46,290 nt of DNA. Origin: Collinsella aerofaciens (GTDB taxonomy: Bacteria > Actinomycetota > Coriobacteriia > Coriobacteriales > Coriobacteriaceae). Position 1 is the first letter of the stretch; each line of letters opens with the position of its first letter. The position numbers and the translations under genes were made by a program. The notes beneath the pieces are model-generated. The model was not told where the DNA came from and searched no databases. It was given only the letters and a program-made list of their open reading frames with translations. The stretch spans positions 1 to 46,290 of the forward strand of contig NZ_WQPL01000026.1 of assembly GCF_018785245.1 (NCBI RefSeq), in the 5' to 3' direction. Positions 1-7,801 of this stretch are shown here, piece after piece.

Positions 1-1
1 A

Positions 2-37
2 GGCCCCGCCGACCGATTGCAAGCGGTCGGCGGGGCC
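2..37. terminator. Perfect 14-bp hairpin at window edge
   Basis: GGCCCCGCCGACCG (2-15) is repeated inverted at 24-37 around an 8-nt loop. This is a terminator-like structure, but the flank that would show a T-tract on the minus strand lies outside the window. No gene is visible between it and the foldback at 76. Confidence 0.4.
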
Positions 38-75
38 ATTGTGGCTCTTGACAGCGGATTGGGTCATATGAGCGA

Positions 76-175
76 GCGGGCTCCGGGTGCCCCAGGTTGC
101 CGCGAAAGAGGAGGGAAGCGTACTTTATGTACGCGACCGACGATTGAGGGGCAAGATGGGGTGCCCGGGGCCCGC
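76..175 (+). repeat. Foldback element, family A copy 1
   Basis: A 26-position stem pairs 76-101 with 150-175. It has two non-pairing positions and three T.G positions that would be G.U pairs in plus-sense RNA. Inside it sit a purine-rich strand (GAAAGAGGAGGGAA, 104-117), a GCGTAC/GTACGC hairpin (118-134), then CGACGATTGA. The same inner sequence occurs in reverse orientation at 18923-19020 with an unrelated outer stem. There is no gene in 38-187. It could be a structured RNA or a small foldback mobile element. Confidence 0.7.
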
Positions 176-186
176 GCAGCGTCAAC

Positions 187-213
187 AAAAAACGCGGTTC
201 GTTAGAACCGCGT
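187..213 (-). terminator. Terminator of the tRNA-Gly remnant
   Basis: ACGCGGTTC (192-200) and GAACCGCGT (205-213) form a perfect 9-bp stem with a GTTA loop. On the minus strand it is followed by a T-tract (six A on plus). It sits just downstream of the tRNA-Gly 3' fragment, as in the three complete tRNA units to its right. Confidence 0.75.
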
Positions 214-221
214 AAGATAGT

Positions 222-239
222 TGGAGCGGACAACGGGGC
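222..239 (-). pseudogene. 3' fragment of tRNA-Gly(GCC)
   Basis: Eighteen bases are identical to the 3' end, CCA included, of the two complete tRNA-Gly genes at 409-484 and 635-710. Identity stops abruptly at 240. The fragment keeps its own downstream terminator, so it looks like the end of a fourth tRNA unit whose body was lost or replaced. A 3' tRNA fragment of this kind could be an attachment-site scar of an integrated element (inference). Confidence 0.6.
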
Positions 240-368
240 GTCCGCGTATCCGCTTCGCGGATCCGCACCGGCTTCGGCCGCCTGCCGGCGACCTCGCCAG
301 CTCGCTACAAACGCTCCGCGTTTGCTTAACGCTCGCTCCCTCTCGGGTTCGAGCCCAGGCGATGGGTA
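240..368. other. Hairpin-rich GC insert between tRNA-Gly remnant and tRNA-Gly
   Basis: No gene is seen here. The stretch is dense in short inverted repeats: ATCCGC-ttc-GCGGAT near 250, AAACGC-tcc-GCGTTT near 310, and GGGTTCGAGCCC near 345. The last resembles a T-arm, but no complete tRNA can be folded. Open frames across it are spurious tRNA-overlapping ORFs. It may be an insert or a rearranged tRNA body. Confidence 0.45.
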
Positions 369-400
369 CAAAAAAGCCCGGCTACCGTGGTAGTCGGGCT
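369..400 (-). terminator. Terminator after tRNA-Gly copy 1
   Basis: AGCCCGgCTACC and GTAgTCGGGCT pair around GTG at 375-400. A T6 tract follows on the minus strand. Confidence 0.8.
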
Positions 401-408
401 ATTACACT

Positions 409-484
409 TGGAGCGGACAACGGGGCTCGAACCCGCGACCCCAACCTTGGCAAGGTTGTGCTCTACCAACTGAGCCATGTCCGC
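409..484 (-). tRNA. tRNA-Gly (anticodon GCC)
   Basis: Minus-strand 76-nt tRNA with CCA encoded. The acceptor stem GCGGACA pairs with TGTCCGC. The anticodon stem CAACC/GGTTG encloses TTGCCAA, giving anticodon GCC. The T-arm is CGGGTTCGAGCCCCG. It is identical to the copy at 635-710 and belongs to a Gly-Cys-Gly array probably transcribed from the promoter at 723-751. Confidence 0.97.
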
Positions 485-491
485 ATATGTA

Positions 492-517
492 AAACAAAAC
501 GGGCGTCGGAGCGCCCG
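492..517 (-). terminator. Terminator after tRNA-Cys
   Basis: CGGGCG (500-505) and CGCCCG (512-517) pair. On the minus strand they are followed by TTTTGTTTT. Confidence 0.75.
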
Positions 518-526
518 GATGTTGCC

Positions 527-600
527 TGGAGGCGAAGCCCGGATTCGAACCGGGGGTAAAGGCTTTGCAGGCCTCTGCCTTACCACTTGGCCACTTCGCC
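527..600 (-). tRNA. tRNA-Cys (anticodon GCA)
   Basis: Minus-strand 74-nt tRNA with CCA encoded. The acceptor stem GGCGAAG pairs with CTTCGCC, anticodon loop CTGCAAA gives GCA, and the T-arm contains GGTTCGAATCC. It is the middle member of the tRNA array, with its own terminator on the left. Confidence 0.97.
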
Positions 601-601
601 G

Positions 602-624
602 AAAAAGGACCGCCTAAACGGTCC
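602..624 (-). terminator. Terminator after tRNA-Gly copy 2
   Basis: GGACCG (607-612) and CGGTCC (619-624) form a 6-bp stem followed by a T5 tract on the minus strand. Confidence 0.7.
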
Positions 625-634
625 GGAAATGCAA

Positions 635-710
635 TGGAGCGGACAACGGGGCTCGAACCCGCGACCCCAACCTTGGCAAGGTTGTGCTCTACCAACTGAG
701 CCATGTCCGC
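635..710 (-). tRNA. tRNA-Gly (anticodon GCC), second copy
   Basis: Identical over all 76 nt to the tRNA at 409-484. It is first in the array and starts 13 nt from the -10 element of the promoter at 723-751. Confidence 0.97.
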
Positions 711-722
711 TTGCGGGTTATT

Positions 723-775
723 AATTTACGCGAGTTGTCCAAAAGACGCAAGTACTTTTTTTCAAAAAACTTGTC
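723..775 (-). promoter_or_regulatory. Promoter of the tRNA Gly-Cys-Gly array
   Basis: On the minus strand, TTGCGT (746-751) lies 17 nt from TAAATT (723-728). Upstream is a T-run/A-run block (753-772) that could act as an UP element. The same module, an A-tract followed by GTrCTTGCry, precedes tRNA-Leu at 4193-4243. Confidence 0.65.
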
Positions 776-791
776 TGCCGCATGTTCTTAG

Positions 792-819
792 TAGCCAAAC
801 GCGTTAAAGCGATTGGCTA
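792..819 (-). terminator. Hairpin overlapping the stop of the STAS/kinase gene
   Basis: TAGCCAA (792-798) and TTGGCTA (813-819) pair, with an inner CGC/GCG. The stem includes the stop codon at 817-819. There is no good T-tract, so it is a weak terminator or a 3' protective hairpin. Confidence 0.4.
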
Positions 820-1599
820 GGCACACGATTCCAGCGCTCCGCTAAACAGCTTCACCATCTGCACGCGCGTGCCGGCGCCGTCCGTACGACGAGCAACCTC
901 CACGTTATCGACGAGCATACGCATAAGCTTGATACCACGGCCGCGTTCCTCGGATGCGACCGGCTCGCTCGTTTTATCGATAGAATAGCCGGCACCTCGA
1001 TCAAGCACCTCAACCACAACGCGATCGCCATAGGCCTGAACCGTCAGGACGCACCCGATACCGCCCGCATGGTCATAGGCATTACCCAGCGCCTCCCCCG
1101 ACGCCAATGCGACATCGTAGCGCTCGTCACGGCGCAACGGAAGCGATTCAAGGAGTTCAGCGATGCGATGTCGGTAGTATGGAAGATTCTCGATACCCTG
1201 ACGGACCTCGACACTCTTACTCCAGCGAGGCAGCTCCCCCACCGGAATGGCGGGAATAGACTCCCGTGCCGGCCCCGCGACATGAAGGATATCGACAAGA
1301 CGAGCAATCTCCAAAAAGCGAACAACTTCACCTGATGCATTGACGAGCGAAAGCAGGCCTTCTCGCCTCATGAGCTCACGAGCGCGCGTAAGCAGGAATG
1401 CCAAGCCCGTCGAATCGATAAAGCTAACAGCCTGACAGTTGATGACGACACGACGCACGCCGCGGCCAATCAAAGCATCCAGCCGCCGACGCAGCGCAGG
1501 CACCGTGGCGATGTCGATATCGCCCGGTGGCGTCAAAACCGCTATGTCATTCCACTCATTCATACGACCATGGTTCCCAAAAAAGCCCACTCGATGCAT
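817..1599 (-). CDS. STAS anti-anti-sigma / anti-sigma-kinase fusion protein
   Basis: Two domains that are usually separate proteins are fused. Residues about 15-110 are a STAS domain like SpoIIAA/RsbV with the phosphorylatable serine in DSTGL (Ser63). Residues about 125-250 are a GHKL ATPase like SpoIIAB/RsbW, with N-box GEALGNAYDHA, a D-x-GxG box (LDRGAGY) and a glycine lid (ERGRGIKLM). It lies 41 nt after a PP2C phosphatase gene that could dephosphorylate the STAS serine. The start at 1599 is chosen for GGGGA 6 nt upstream; ATG 1563 (MNEWND) would give a tighter STAS N-terminus. The target sigma factor or other output partner is not visible here. The domain calls are firm; the biological output is unknown. 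Confidence 0.85.
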   Translation of the reverse strand: MHRVGFFGNHGRMNEWNDIAVLTPPGDIDIATVPALRRRLDALIGRGVRRVVINCQAVSFIDSTGLAFLLTRARELMRREGLLSLVNASGEVVRFLEIARLVDILHVAGPARESIPAIPVGELPRWSKSVEVRQGIENLPYYRHRIAELLESLPLRRDERYDVALASGEALGNAYDHAGGIGCVLTVQAYGDRVVVEVLDRGAGYSIDKTSEPVASEERGRGIKLMRMLVDNVEVARRTDGAGTRVQMVKLFSGALESCA

Positions 1600-1640
1600 T
1601 CGTTTCCCCAACCGTGCGGATTCAGCCCGCCCAGCGTCGT

Positions 1641-3986
1641 CTATGAACGACCCCGTAAAAACTCAAGGGACACCAATGCAATGTCATCGTCCAGCGCCGA
1701 TTCGGTAAATCGGTCAAGCTCGCCCAGGACCTTGCCGCAAATGCCCGACACGCCCTCCCCCGAAACAGAAAGCAGAAGGTCGCGCAAGCGCTGCTCGCCA
1801 AAGAACGCTCCGGTGCGGTCGCGGGCCTCAATCGTTCCATCCGTATACATGAAGAGCATGTCGCCGGGGGCGAACGTAAACACGCCTGTCTCGTACACCA
1901 TGCTCTCAAAGGCACCGATTACGCCCGATTGGCATCCAAGCAGCTCAACCTCTCCCCCACGTGCCTCACCGCCACCCAGCGGCATCGACTCTGGCCTGAT
2001 GACCATGGTCGGAGGATGGCCCGCCGAACAATACGTTGCGCGTCCGGCCTTAAGGTCAATCTTGGCGATAAAGGCCGTCACGAACGTCTCGACCCTCGAA
2101 AAGCCCATGAGCATGCTGTTAAGGGAGCGTGCCATGCGGGCCGGTCCAGCGCCCTCCCAGGCATATGCCGTCAGGGCCGTCTTGACGAGCGCGGACATCG
2201 ATGCGGCCTCAATGCCTTTGCCAGACACATCACCCAGAATCATGACGGCGCAGTCGTCGGGAAGACGGATGAGCGTATAGAAATCGCCGCCGACCAACGC
2301 CGAGTTCGTGGCCGACAGGTACACCGAATCGGTTGCGATACCCGGAACATCCCCCAGGGAATTTCTCATGCCGATCTGAAGGGTCTGAGCGATATGGCGC
2401 TCCTCGCGCTTTTGAGATTCGCCTTCGTAGATCAGTTCAAAGTCATGCGCCAAGTGCACCAAGTAGTCATATTCAAGATCATCAATCGGCTCTTGGCTAC
2501 CATCACGAAGCAGCAGCGCGCGCGTCGTCGGGCTCTTCGCAACAGAAGCAGGAACAATCGCGTCGTTACTGTGCCTGCCATCACCCTCAGAGCGCGGGCG
2601 CCCCGCCTCGATGCCGGAGTCAACGTAGAGACCTTGACAAGGCAGACCGTGCGCCCTAAGCCAGCCTCCCATAGGCATCGATTCGTCAACGCGAGTTATA
2701 CGGACGTGTTTAAGGTCCTCGGCACTCGTACCGCCCAAAACAGATGCCTCAAAGCCATCAGGGCCAGCCCCCAGACGTGCCGCTGGCGCCGTCGTGGAAA
2801 AGAAAAGCTTCTCGGGATCGTCCGGCAAAGCAACGCGACTGCCCCCTTCAAAATCTATGACGTAGGAATCCAGACTGGCGTCATACTCAACAGGGCAAAA
2901 ATGGCAGTTAAGCATATTGCAGATCTCGGACGATACCGCCTGGGTAGCCGCGGCGGAATCGTCTAGAAAGGCAAACAACTCATCACGCAAGACATTGAGC
3001 GAGCGGCCAAGCTCGGCCGTGCGACGGGAGCGAAGGCTCGATGCCATGCCGACCAGCTGGATAGACAGGTAATCGCAAATGACCTCGAGTACATTAACGT
3101 CATAGGCGAGCGGTGCTTGAGGGCGTTTCCAACCAACTTCCAGCACGCCAAGAATCTGCGTACCGTAAAAAACGGGAAGACAGATCTCGCTGCGGTACGG
3201 AGGCATATCCTGCATGCGCAACAGGTGCTTAGAACGATTGTCCAAGTCCATAAACATACCGGAGGCGGCCTTATCACCCTCAAGGTCCTGTTGAATCGAC
3301 AAGCGACAGGCACGCGACTCACGAAGAACATACGTCGGAATGCCAGCGCCATACGGCAAAAACTCAGGCAGGTAGCTGTCGTACAGCTCCTTGGAAACAC
3401 CGCGAAGTTTAAAACCGCCGCTCTCAGAAAAATAGATAGCGGCACCCGAAGCATCGAGCGTTCCTACAAGCTGGTTCAAAACGGTATCAAGTAGGCTGGG
3501 CAGCTCATCGGAGCCCACGGTACTCATAATGACCGAGAGCGTGCCAGAGAGGCGCTTGTTAGCCACTCTAAGCTCCGAAAGAGCACGCTTGAGCTGACGG
3601 TCGTGCGAATACTGTTCTTCGATGCTATGGAGCGCCACCAGGACACGTGGCGCGCGGCGCCCAAAGATGCGTGGAGGCGTTACGGAGCCCGCACGAACCA
3701 AGACGGGGATAAAGGAGCCGTCACTCAGCTTGAGCATCAGTTCGTTCTCGGAGCCATCAGTTTCAAATGGCAGACGATGTTCCGTCGCACGTTCAAAAGC
3801 GGACGAGTACAGGACGTCTTTAACATCTCCACCAATGACGTCGGCGCGTTCCTCGCACATCAAACCAAGTAAGCGATTATTCACATGCAGAATGGTTCCG
3901 TCGAGCTCGCAGATGATGACAGCATCGCTCGTGATCTCGACTAGTTGGGCAACGTCTGCCCACTCGTTGTGTTCAAGCGTTTCCAT
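1641..3986 (-). CDS. PAS-GAF-PP2C (SpoIIE/RsbU-type) serine phosphatase
   Basis: A 781-residue cytoplasmic sensor phosphatase. Residues about 10-115 form a PAS domain, 150-310 a GAF domain, and 540-778 a PP2C/SpoIIE domain. Likely metal-binding aspartates lie in VGGDF (D568), LGDVSGKG (D586), YTDG (D716) and LDDDIAL. There is no transmembrane segment. By family knowledge such proteins sense a signal and remove phosphate from a STAS antagonist, here the fused STAS domain encoded next. The ATG at 3986 has GGGG about 8 nt upstream. The gene begins just past the terminator of tRNA-Leu, and no separate promoter is evident in that gap, so read-through may express it. The ligand of the PAS and GAF domains cannot be told. 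Confidence 0.9.
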   Translation of the reverse strand: METLEHNEWADVAQLVEITSDAVIICELDGTILHVNNRLLGLMCEERADVIGGDVKDVLYSSAFERATEHRLPFETDGSENELMLKLSDGSFIPVLVRAGSVTPPRIFGRRAPRVLVALHSIEEQYSHDRQLKRALSELRVANKRLSGTLSVIMSTVGSDELPSLLDTVLNQLVGTLDASGAAIYFSESGGFKLRGVSKELYDSYLPEFLPYGAGIPTYVLRESRACRLSIQQDLEGDKAASGMFMDLDNRSKHLLRMQDMPPYRSEICLPVFYGTQILGVLEVGWKRPQAPLAYDVNVLEVICDYLSIQLVGMASSLRSRRTAELGRSLNVLRDELFAFLDDSAAATQAVSSEICNMLNCHFCPVEYDASLDSYVIDFEGGSRVALPDDPEKLFFSTTAPAARLGAGPDGFEASVLGGTSAEDLKHVRITRVDESMPMGGWLRAHGLPCQGLYVDSGIEAGRPRSEGDGRHSNDAIVPASVAKSPTTRALLLRDGSQEPIDDLEYDYLVHLAHDFELIYEGESQKREERHIAQTLQIGMRNSLGDVPGIATDSVYLSATNSALVGGDFYTLIRLPDDCAVMILGDVSGKGIEAASMSALVKTALTAYAWEGAGPARMARSLNSMLMGFSRVETFVTAFIAKIDLKAGRATYCSAGHPPTMVIRPESMPLGGGEARGGEVELLGCQSGVIGAFESMVYETGVFTFAPGDMLFMYTDGTIEARDRTGAFFGEQRLRDLLLSVSGEGVSGICGKVLGELDRFTESALDDDIALVSLEFLRGRS

Positions 3987-4012
3987 CGTGGACCCCGCCG
4001 TCTATCGGTAAC

Positions 4013-4034
4013 AAAAAAGCCTCCGAAGAGGCTT
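4013..4034 (-). terminator. Terminator after tRNA-Leu
   Basis: AAGCCTC (4017-4023), a CGAA loop and GAGGCTT (4028-4034), then a T6 tract on the minus strand. It lies between tRNA-Leu and the phosphatase gene. Confidence 0.8.
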
Positions 4035-4045
4035 CTCAAATGCGA

Positions 4046-4135
4046 TGGTGTCGGAGGCGGGACTTGAACCCGCATGACCAAAAAGCGGTCACTAGCACCT
4101 CAAGCTAGCGCGTCTGCCAATTCCGCCACTCCGAC
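4046..4135 (-). tRNA. tRNA-Leu (anticodon GAG)
   Basis: Minus-strand 90-nt class II tRNA with CCA encoded. The acceptor stem GTCGGAG pairs with CTCCGAC. The anticodon stem CTAGC/GCTAG encloses TTGAGGT (GAG). A long variable arm (TGACCGC..TGGTCA) and the T-arm GCGGGTTCAAGTCCCGC are present. Confidence 0.97.
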
Positions 4136-4192
4136 ATGCTATGTTGTTGATTCACGGTTCGTTTTGTTGGACCCGCGCGTTCAACGAGGAAG

Positions 4193-4243
4193 ATAATAAC
4201 CTATGATTCGAGAACTGTGCAAGCACTTTTTTCAAAAAAGTTT
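4193..4243 (-). promoter_or_regulatory. Promoter of tRNA-Leu
   Basis: On the minus strand, TTGCAC (4217-4222) lies 18 nt from TATTAT (4193-4198), preceded by an A6/T6 block ending near 4243. The arrangement and sequence match the tRNA-Gly array promoter. The leader to the tRNA 5' end is about 58 nt. Confidence 0.65.
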
Positions 4244-4279
4244 ACGATTTTATAAATGCGCAGGTAGACTGACCTGTTC

Positions 4280-4404
4280 GGGCAGGAATGAGGTTGCTTT
4301 TCAACGCGTCCTCGGGCATGCGGCATTATTTTGATTTGCGCTTCGCGCTACAAAATAATGCCGCCCCCTGCGGAATGCGTTGGAAAGCATCCTCATTCCT
4401 GCCC
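4280..4404 (+). repeat. Foldback element, family B copy 1
   Basis: A 125-bp near-palindrome. The outer stem GGGCAGGAATGAGG..CAACGC pairs with GCGTTG..CCTCATTCCTGCCC. A two-sided internal loop carries GTCCTCG (4308-4314) on the 5' side and CTGCGGAAT (4368-4376) on the 3' side. The inner stem is GGCATTATTTTG/CAAAATAATGCC with a GCGC-ttc-GCGC tip. Both loop sequences recur in the element at 4585-4716, in reverse orientation and with different stems. It lies in the gene-free stretch between tRNA-Leu and oppF. Confidence 0.75.
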
Positions 4405-4465
4405 TAGGGGCACATGCTTCAGGCACAGTTCTCAAACATGTTCTGGGGGCTGATGCAAATTTGGT

Positions 4466-4520
4466 GGCTCGGCTTTGCCGAGCCCTTATATAAAGAGGCC
4501 GGAGCTAAAGCTCCGGCCTC
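4466..4520 (-). terminator. Tandem hairpins, probable opp operon terminator
   Basis: GGCTCGGC-ttt-GCCGAGCC (4466-4484) and GAGGCCGGAGC-taaa-GCTCCGGCCTC (4495-4520) are two perfect hairpins. Read on the minus strand, the second is followed by TTTATAT. They could end the opp transcript after the 4585-4716 foldback, or act in both directions. Nothing else is recognised in 4405-4584. Confidence 0.5.
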
Positions 4521-4584
4521 ACTAACTTTCCTATTAGATTAAGTGAGCGATCAAGGAATCGCACCCCTCTGCAGCGGTAACACA

Positions 4585-4716
4585 GGGCCCGTGCTGGACT
4601 TAGTTTTCAGAACATTCCGCAGACCAGGAAACCCCCTTATCCGCAGCTCCGAAGGAGCAGGATAAGGGGGTTTCCATGGTCGAGGACGTTCTGAAAACTA
4701 AGTCCGGCACGGGCCC
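4585..4716 (-). repeat. Foldback element, family B copy 2
   Basis: A 132-bp near-palindrome starting 13 bp after the oppF stop. In minus sense the outer stem pairs GGGCCCGTGC..CAGAAC with GTTCTG..GCACGGGCCC over 29 positions with one mismatch. The internal loop is GTCCTCGACCATGG on one side and CTGCGGAAT on the other. The inner stem AAACCCCCTTATCC/GGATAAGGGGGTTT is capped by GCTCC-ttc-GGAGC. It shares its loop sequences with 4280-4404. It could terminate or stabilise the opp mRNA, but its sister copy is not next to a stop codon. Confidence 0.8.
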
Positions 4717-4729
4717 GAACGATCACCAG

Positions 4730-5757
<1,028 letters not shown>

Positions 5758-5758
<1 letters not shown>

Positions 5759-6849
5759 TACGCCTCGCCTCCCTTCTTGGAATCCTTGCGCGTACGGGAC
5801 GTCTCAGGAGCGTTCTTGAGGAACTCGGGGTCACCGGAGTAGTGGCACGCAGAGTAGTGACCCGACTCGGTGACAACGCGCTCGGGGCGCTGCTTGCGGC
5901 ACTTATCGGTCGCATAGGGACAACGAGGCGAGAACACGCAGCCCTCGGGCAGGTTCATGAGCGAAGGCGGGTTGCCGTGAATCGGCGTCAGCGGCTTCTT
6001 CTCCTCGATGGCCTGCTCCGGAATGGAACGAATAAGACCCCAGGTGTAGGGATGGCGGCTCTCGTAGAAGATTTCCTCAGCAGTACCGAACTCGACGGGA
6101 CGGCCGGCGTACATAACCATGATCTTATCGGCCATATCGGCGACGACACCCAGGTCATGGGTGATCATGATAATGGCGTTGCCGTTCTTCTCCTGCATCT
6201 CCTGCATGAGCTCGATAATCTGAGCCTGAATGGTAACGTCCAGGGCCGTCGTGGGCTCGTCGGCAATCAAAATGTCGGGATCGCAGGCAAGAGCCATAGC
6301 GATCATGACGCGCTGACGCATACCGCCAGAGAACTGGTGCGGATACTCATTGACGCGCTTCTCGGGCTCGGGAATACCAACGAGGTCCAAAAGCTCGGTG
6401 GCACGCTTGAGCGCCTCCTGCTTGGAATAACCACGGTGCAGACGAAGGCCCTCACCCACCTGCTTGCCGATCTTATAGACCGGGTTCAAGGAGGTCATAG
6501 GATCCTGGAAGATCATCGCGATATCGTTACCGCGAATGTGCTGCATCTCTTCCTCAGTCATCTCGAGGATCGAACGACCGCGATAGCGAACGTCGCCGCC
6601 CTCAATCTTTCCCGGAGGCATCGAGATGAGGCCCATGATGGTCATGGCGGTCACGGACTTACCAGAGCCGGACTCGCCGACGACGCCCAGGGTCTCGCCG
6701 CGATCGAGCGTGTAGGAGACACCGTCGACAGCGCGAACGACGCCATCCTCGGTGTGGAAATACATCTTTAGGTCATCGACCTCGAGCAGATGCTGGCCCT
6801 CGGGAACCGGCTGGTCCTTCAGGTCCACATAGTTCTTGTTCTTCTTCAT
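5758..6849 (-). CDS. oppD: Oligopeptide ABC importer ATPase OppD
   Basis: A 363-residue ATPase, partner of OppF. It has Walker A GESGSGKS, a Q-loop (FQDPMTSLNP), signature FSGGMRQRVMIAMA, Walker B ILIADEPTTALD and H-loop THDLGVV. The Opp/Dpp C-terminal cysteine region (CVFSPRCPYATDKC..C) is intact, and a charged tail rich in Lys and Arg follows. It starts 2 nt after the oppC stop and overlaps oppF by one base, so the genes form one transcription unit. OppD and OppF presumably form the heterodimer that powers OppBC. Confidence 0.93.
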
Positions 6850-6851
6850 CC

Positions 6852-7787
6852 TTATGCGTCCTTCATCTTGACATCGAGGGCGTCGCGCAGACCGTCACCC
6901 AACAGGGTGAAGGCGAGCACCGTCGAGAGAATTGCCAGACCGGGCATGATCATCATCCACGGAGCAGTCAGAAGATACTGCTGACCGTCCTGAATCATGG
7001 AGCCCCACGAAGGCGTAGGCGGAATAACGCCCATGCCGAGGAAGGACAGAGCGGACTCGGTCAGAATGGCGCCACCAATGTTCATGGTCGCATAGACCAC
7101 GATGGAGGCGACAGAGTTCGGGAAGATGTGACGTACGACGATGCGAGCGTCAGATGCACCCATCGCGCGCGCAGCGTCAACATAGTCGTTTTCCTTGACC
7201 GTCAAGATCGCAGAGCGGAAGACGCGCGCAATCGAAGGCCAGCCAAGAATGCCGATGGCGATAAAGACGTTCTGAAGACCACGGCCGATAACGGCGATCA
7301 TGGCGACAACGAACAGCACGTACGGGAACGCCAGGAAGATGTCCGCACAGCGCATGATGATCGTATCCCAGATGCCGCCGTAGAAACCGGCCAGAGCACC
7401 CATGACCAGACCAATCAGCGTGGAGATCGCGGTGGCCATAATGCCGACGGACAGCGAAACGCGCGCACCGTAGATAACGCGGACGAGAATGTCACGACCA
7501 AGGGCGTCGGTGCCAAACGGGTGCTCGGCGCACGGAGCCAGCAGCGACGTCTCGGCCATGGTGGTCGAGTCGGAAGCTGTCGGCGAACCGAGCCAGGGCT
7601 TAGCCCACAGATCTGCGGTCAGGGCAACCACAACGACGATGATGATCCAGCAGACACCGATAACGGCGAGCTTGTTCTTGCGAAGACGCTTAAAAGCGTC
7701 GCCCCACAGCGTGCGGGACTTGGCAGGAGCAGATGCGGCTTTGGTGGCGGTAGCCTGCTCCTGAGACTGAGAATCAGTTTCCTGCAT
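6852..7787 (-). CDS. oppC: Oligopeptide ABC importer permease OppC
   Basis: A 311-residue inner-membrane permease of the DppC/OppC type. A polar N-terminus rich in Gln, Ala and Ser (1-25) is followed by the first transmembrane helix (about 40-62), a periplasm-facing segment (LLAPCAEHPFGTDALGRDIL), then five more helices. The EAA-type loop (ARAMGASDARIVVRHIFPN) should contact the ATPases. GGAGG lies about 7 nt before the ATG. It sits 14 nt downstream of oppB. Confidence 0.92.
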   Translation of the reverse strand: MQETDSQSQEQATATKAASAPAKSRTLWGDAFKRLRKNKLAVIGVCWIIIVVVVALTADLWAKPWLGSPTASDSTTMAETSLLAPCAEHPFGTDALGRDILVRVIYGARVSLSVGIMATAISTLIGLVMGALAGFYGGIWDTIIMRCADIFLAFPYVLFVVAMIAVIGRGLQNVFIAIGILGWPSIARVFRSAILTVKENDYVDAARAMGASDARIVVRHIFPNSVASIVVYATMNIGGAILTESALSFLGMGVIPPTPSWGSMIQDGQQYLLTAPWMMIMPGLAILSTVLAFTLLGDGLRDALDVKMKDA

Positions 7788-7801
7788 GAGACGTACCTCC
7801 C

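Noticed and set aside
76-175. Simple Rho-independent terminator
   Set aside because: The structure is far larger than a terminator, lacks T-tracts on either side and shares a conserved interior with another locus.
326-704. Open frames reading MAQLVEHNLAKVG on the minus strand
   Set aside because: They are translations of the tRNA-Gly and tRNA-Cys genes, a well-known type of spurious protein.
4280-4716. CRISPR array
   Set aside because: The repeats here are two inverted, internally palindromic elements of about 130 bp, with no regular direct repeats, spacers or cas genes anywhere in the window.
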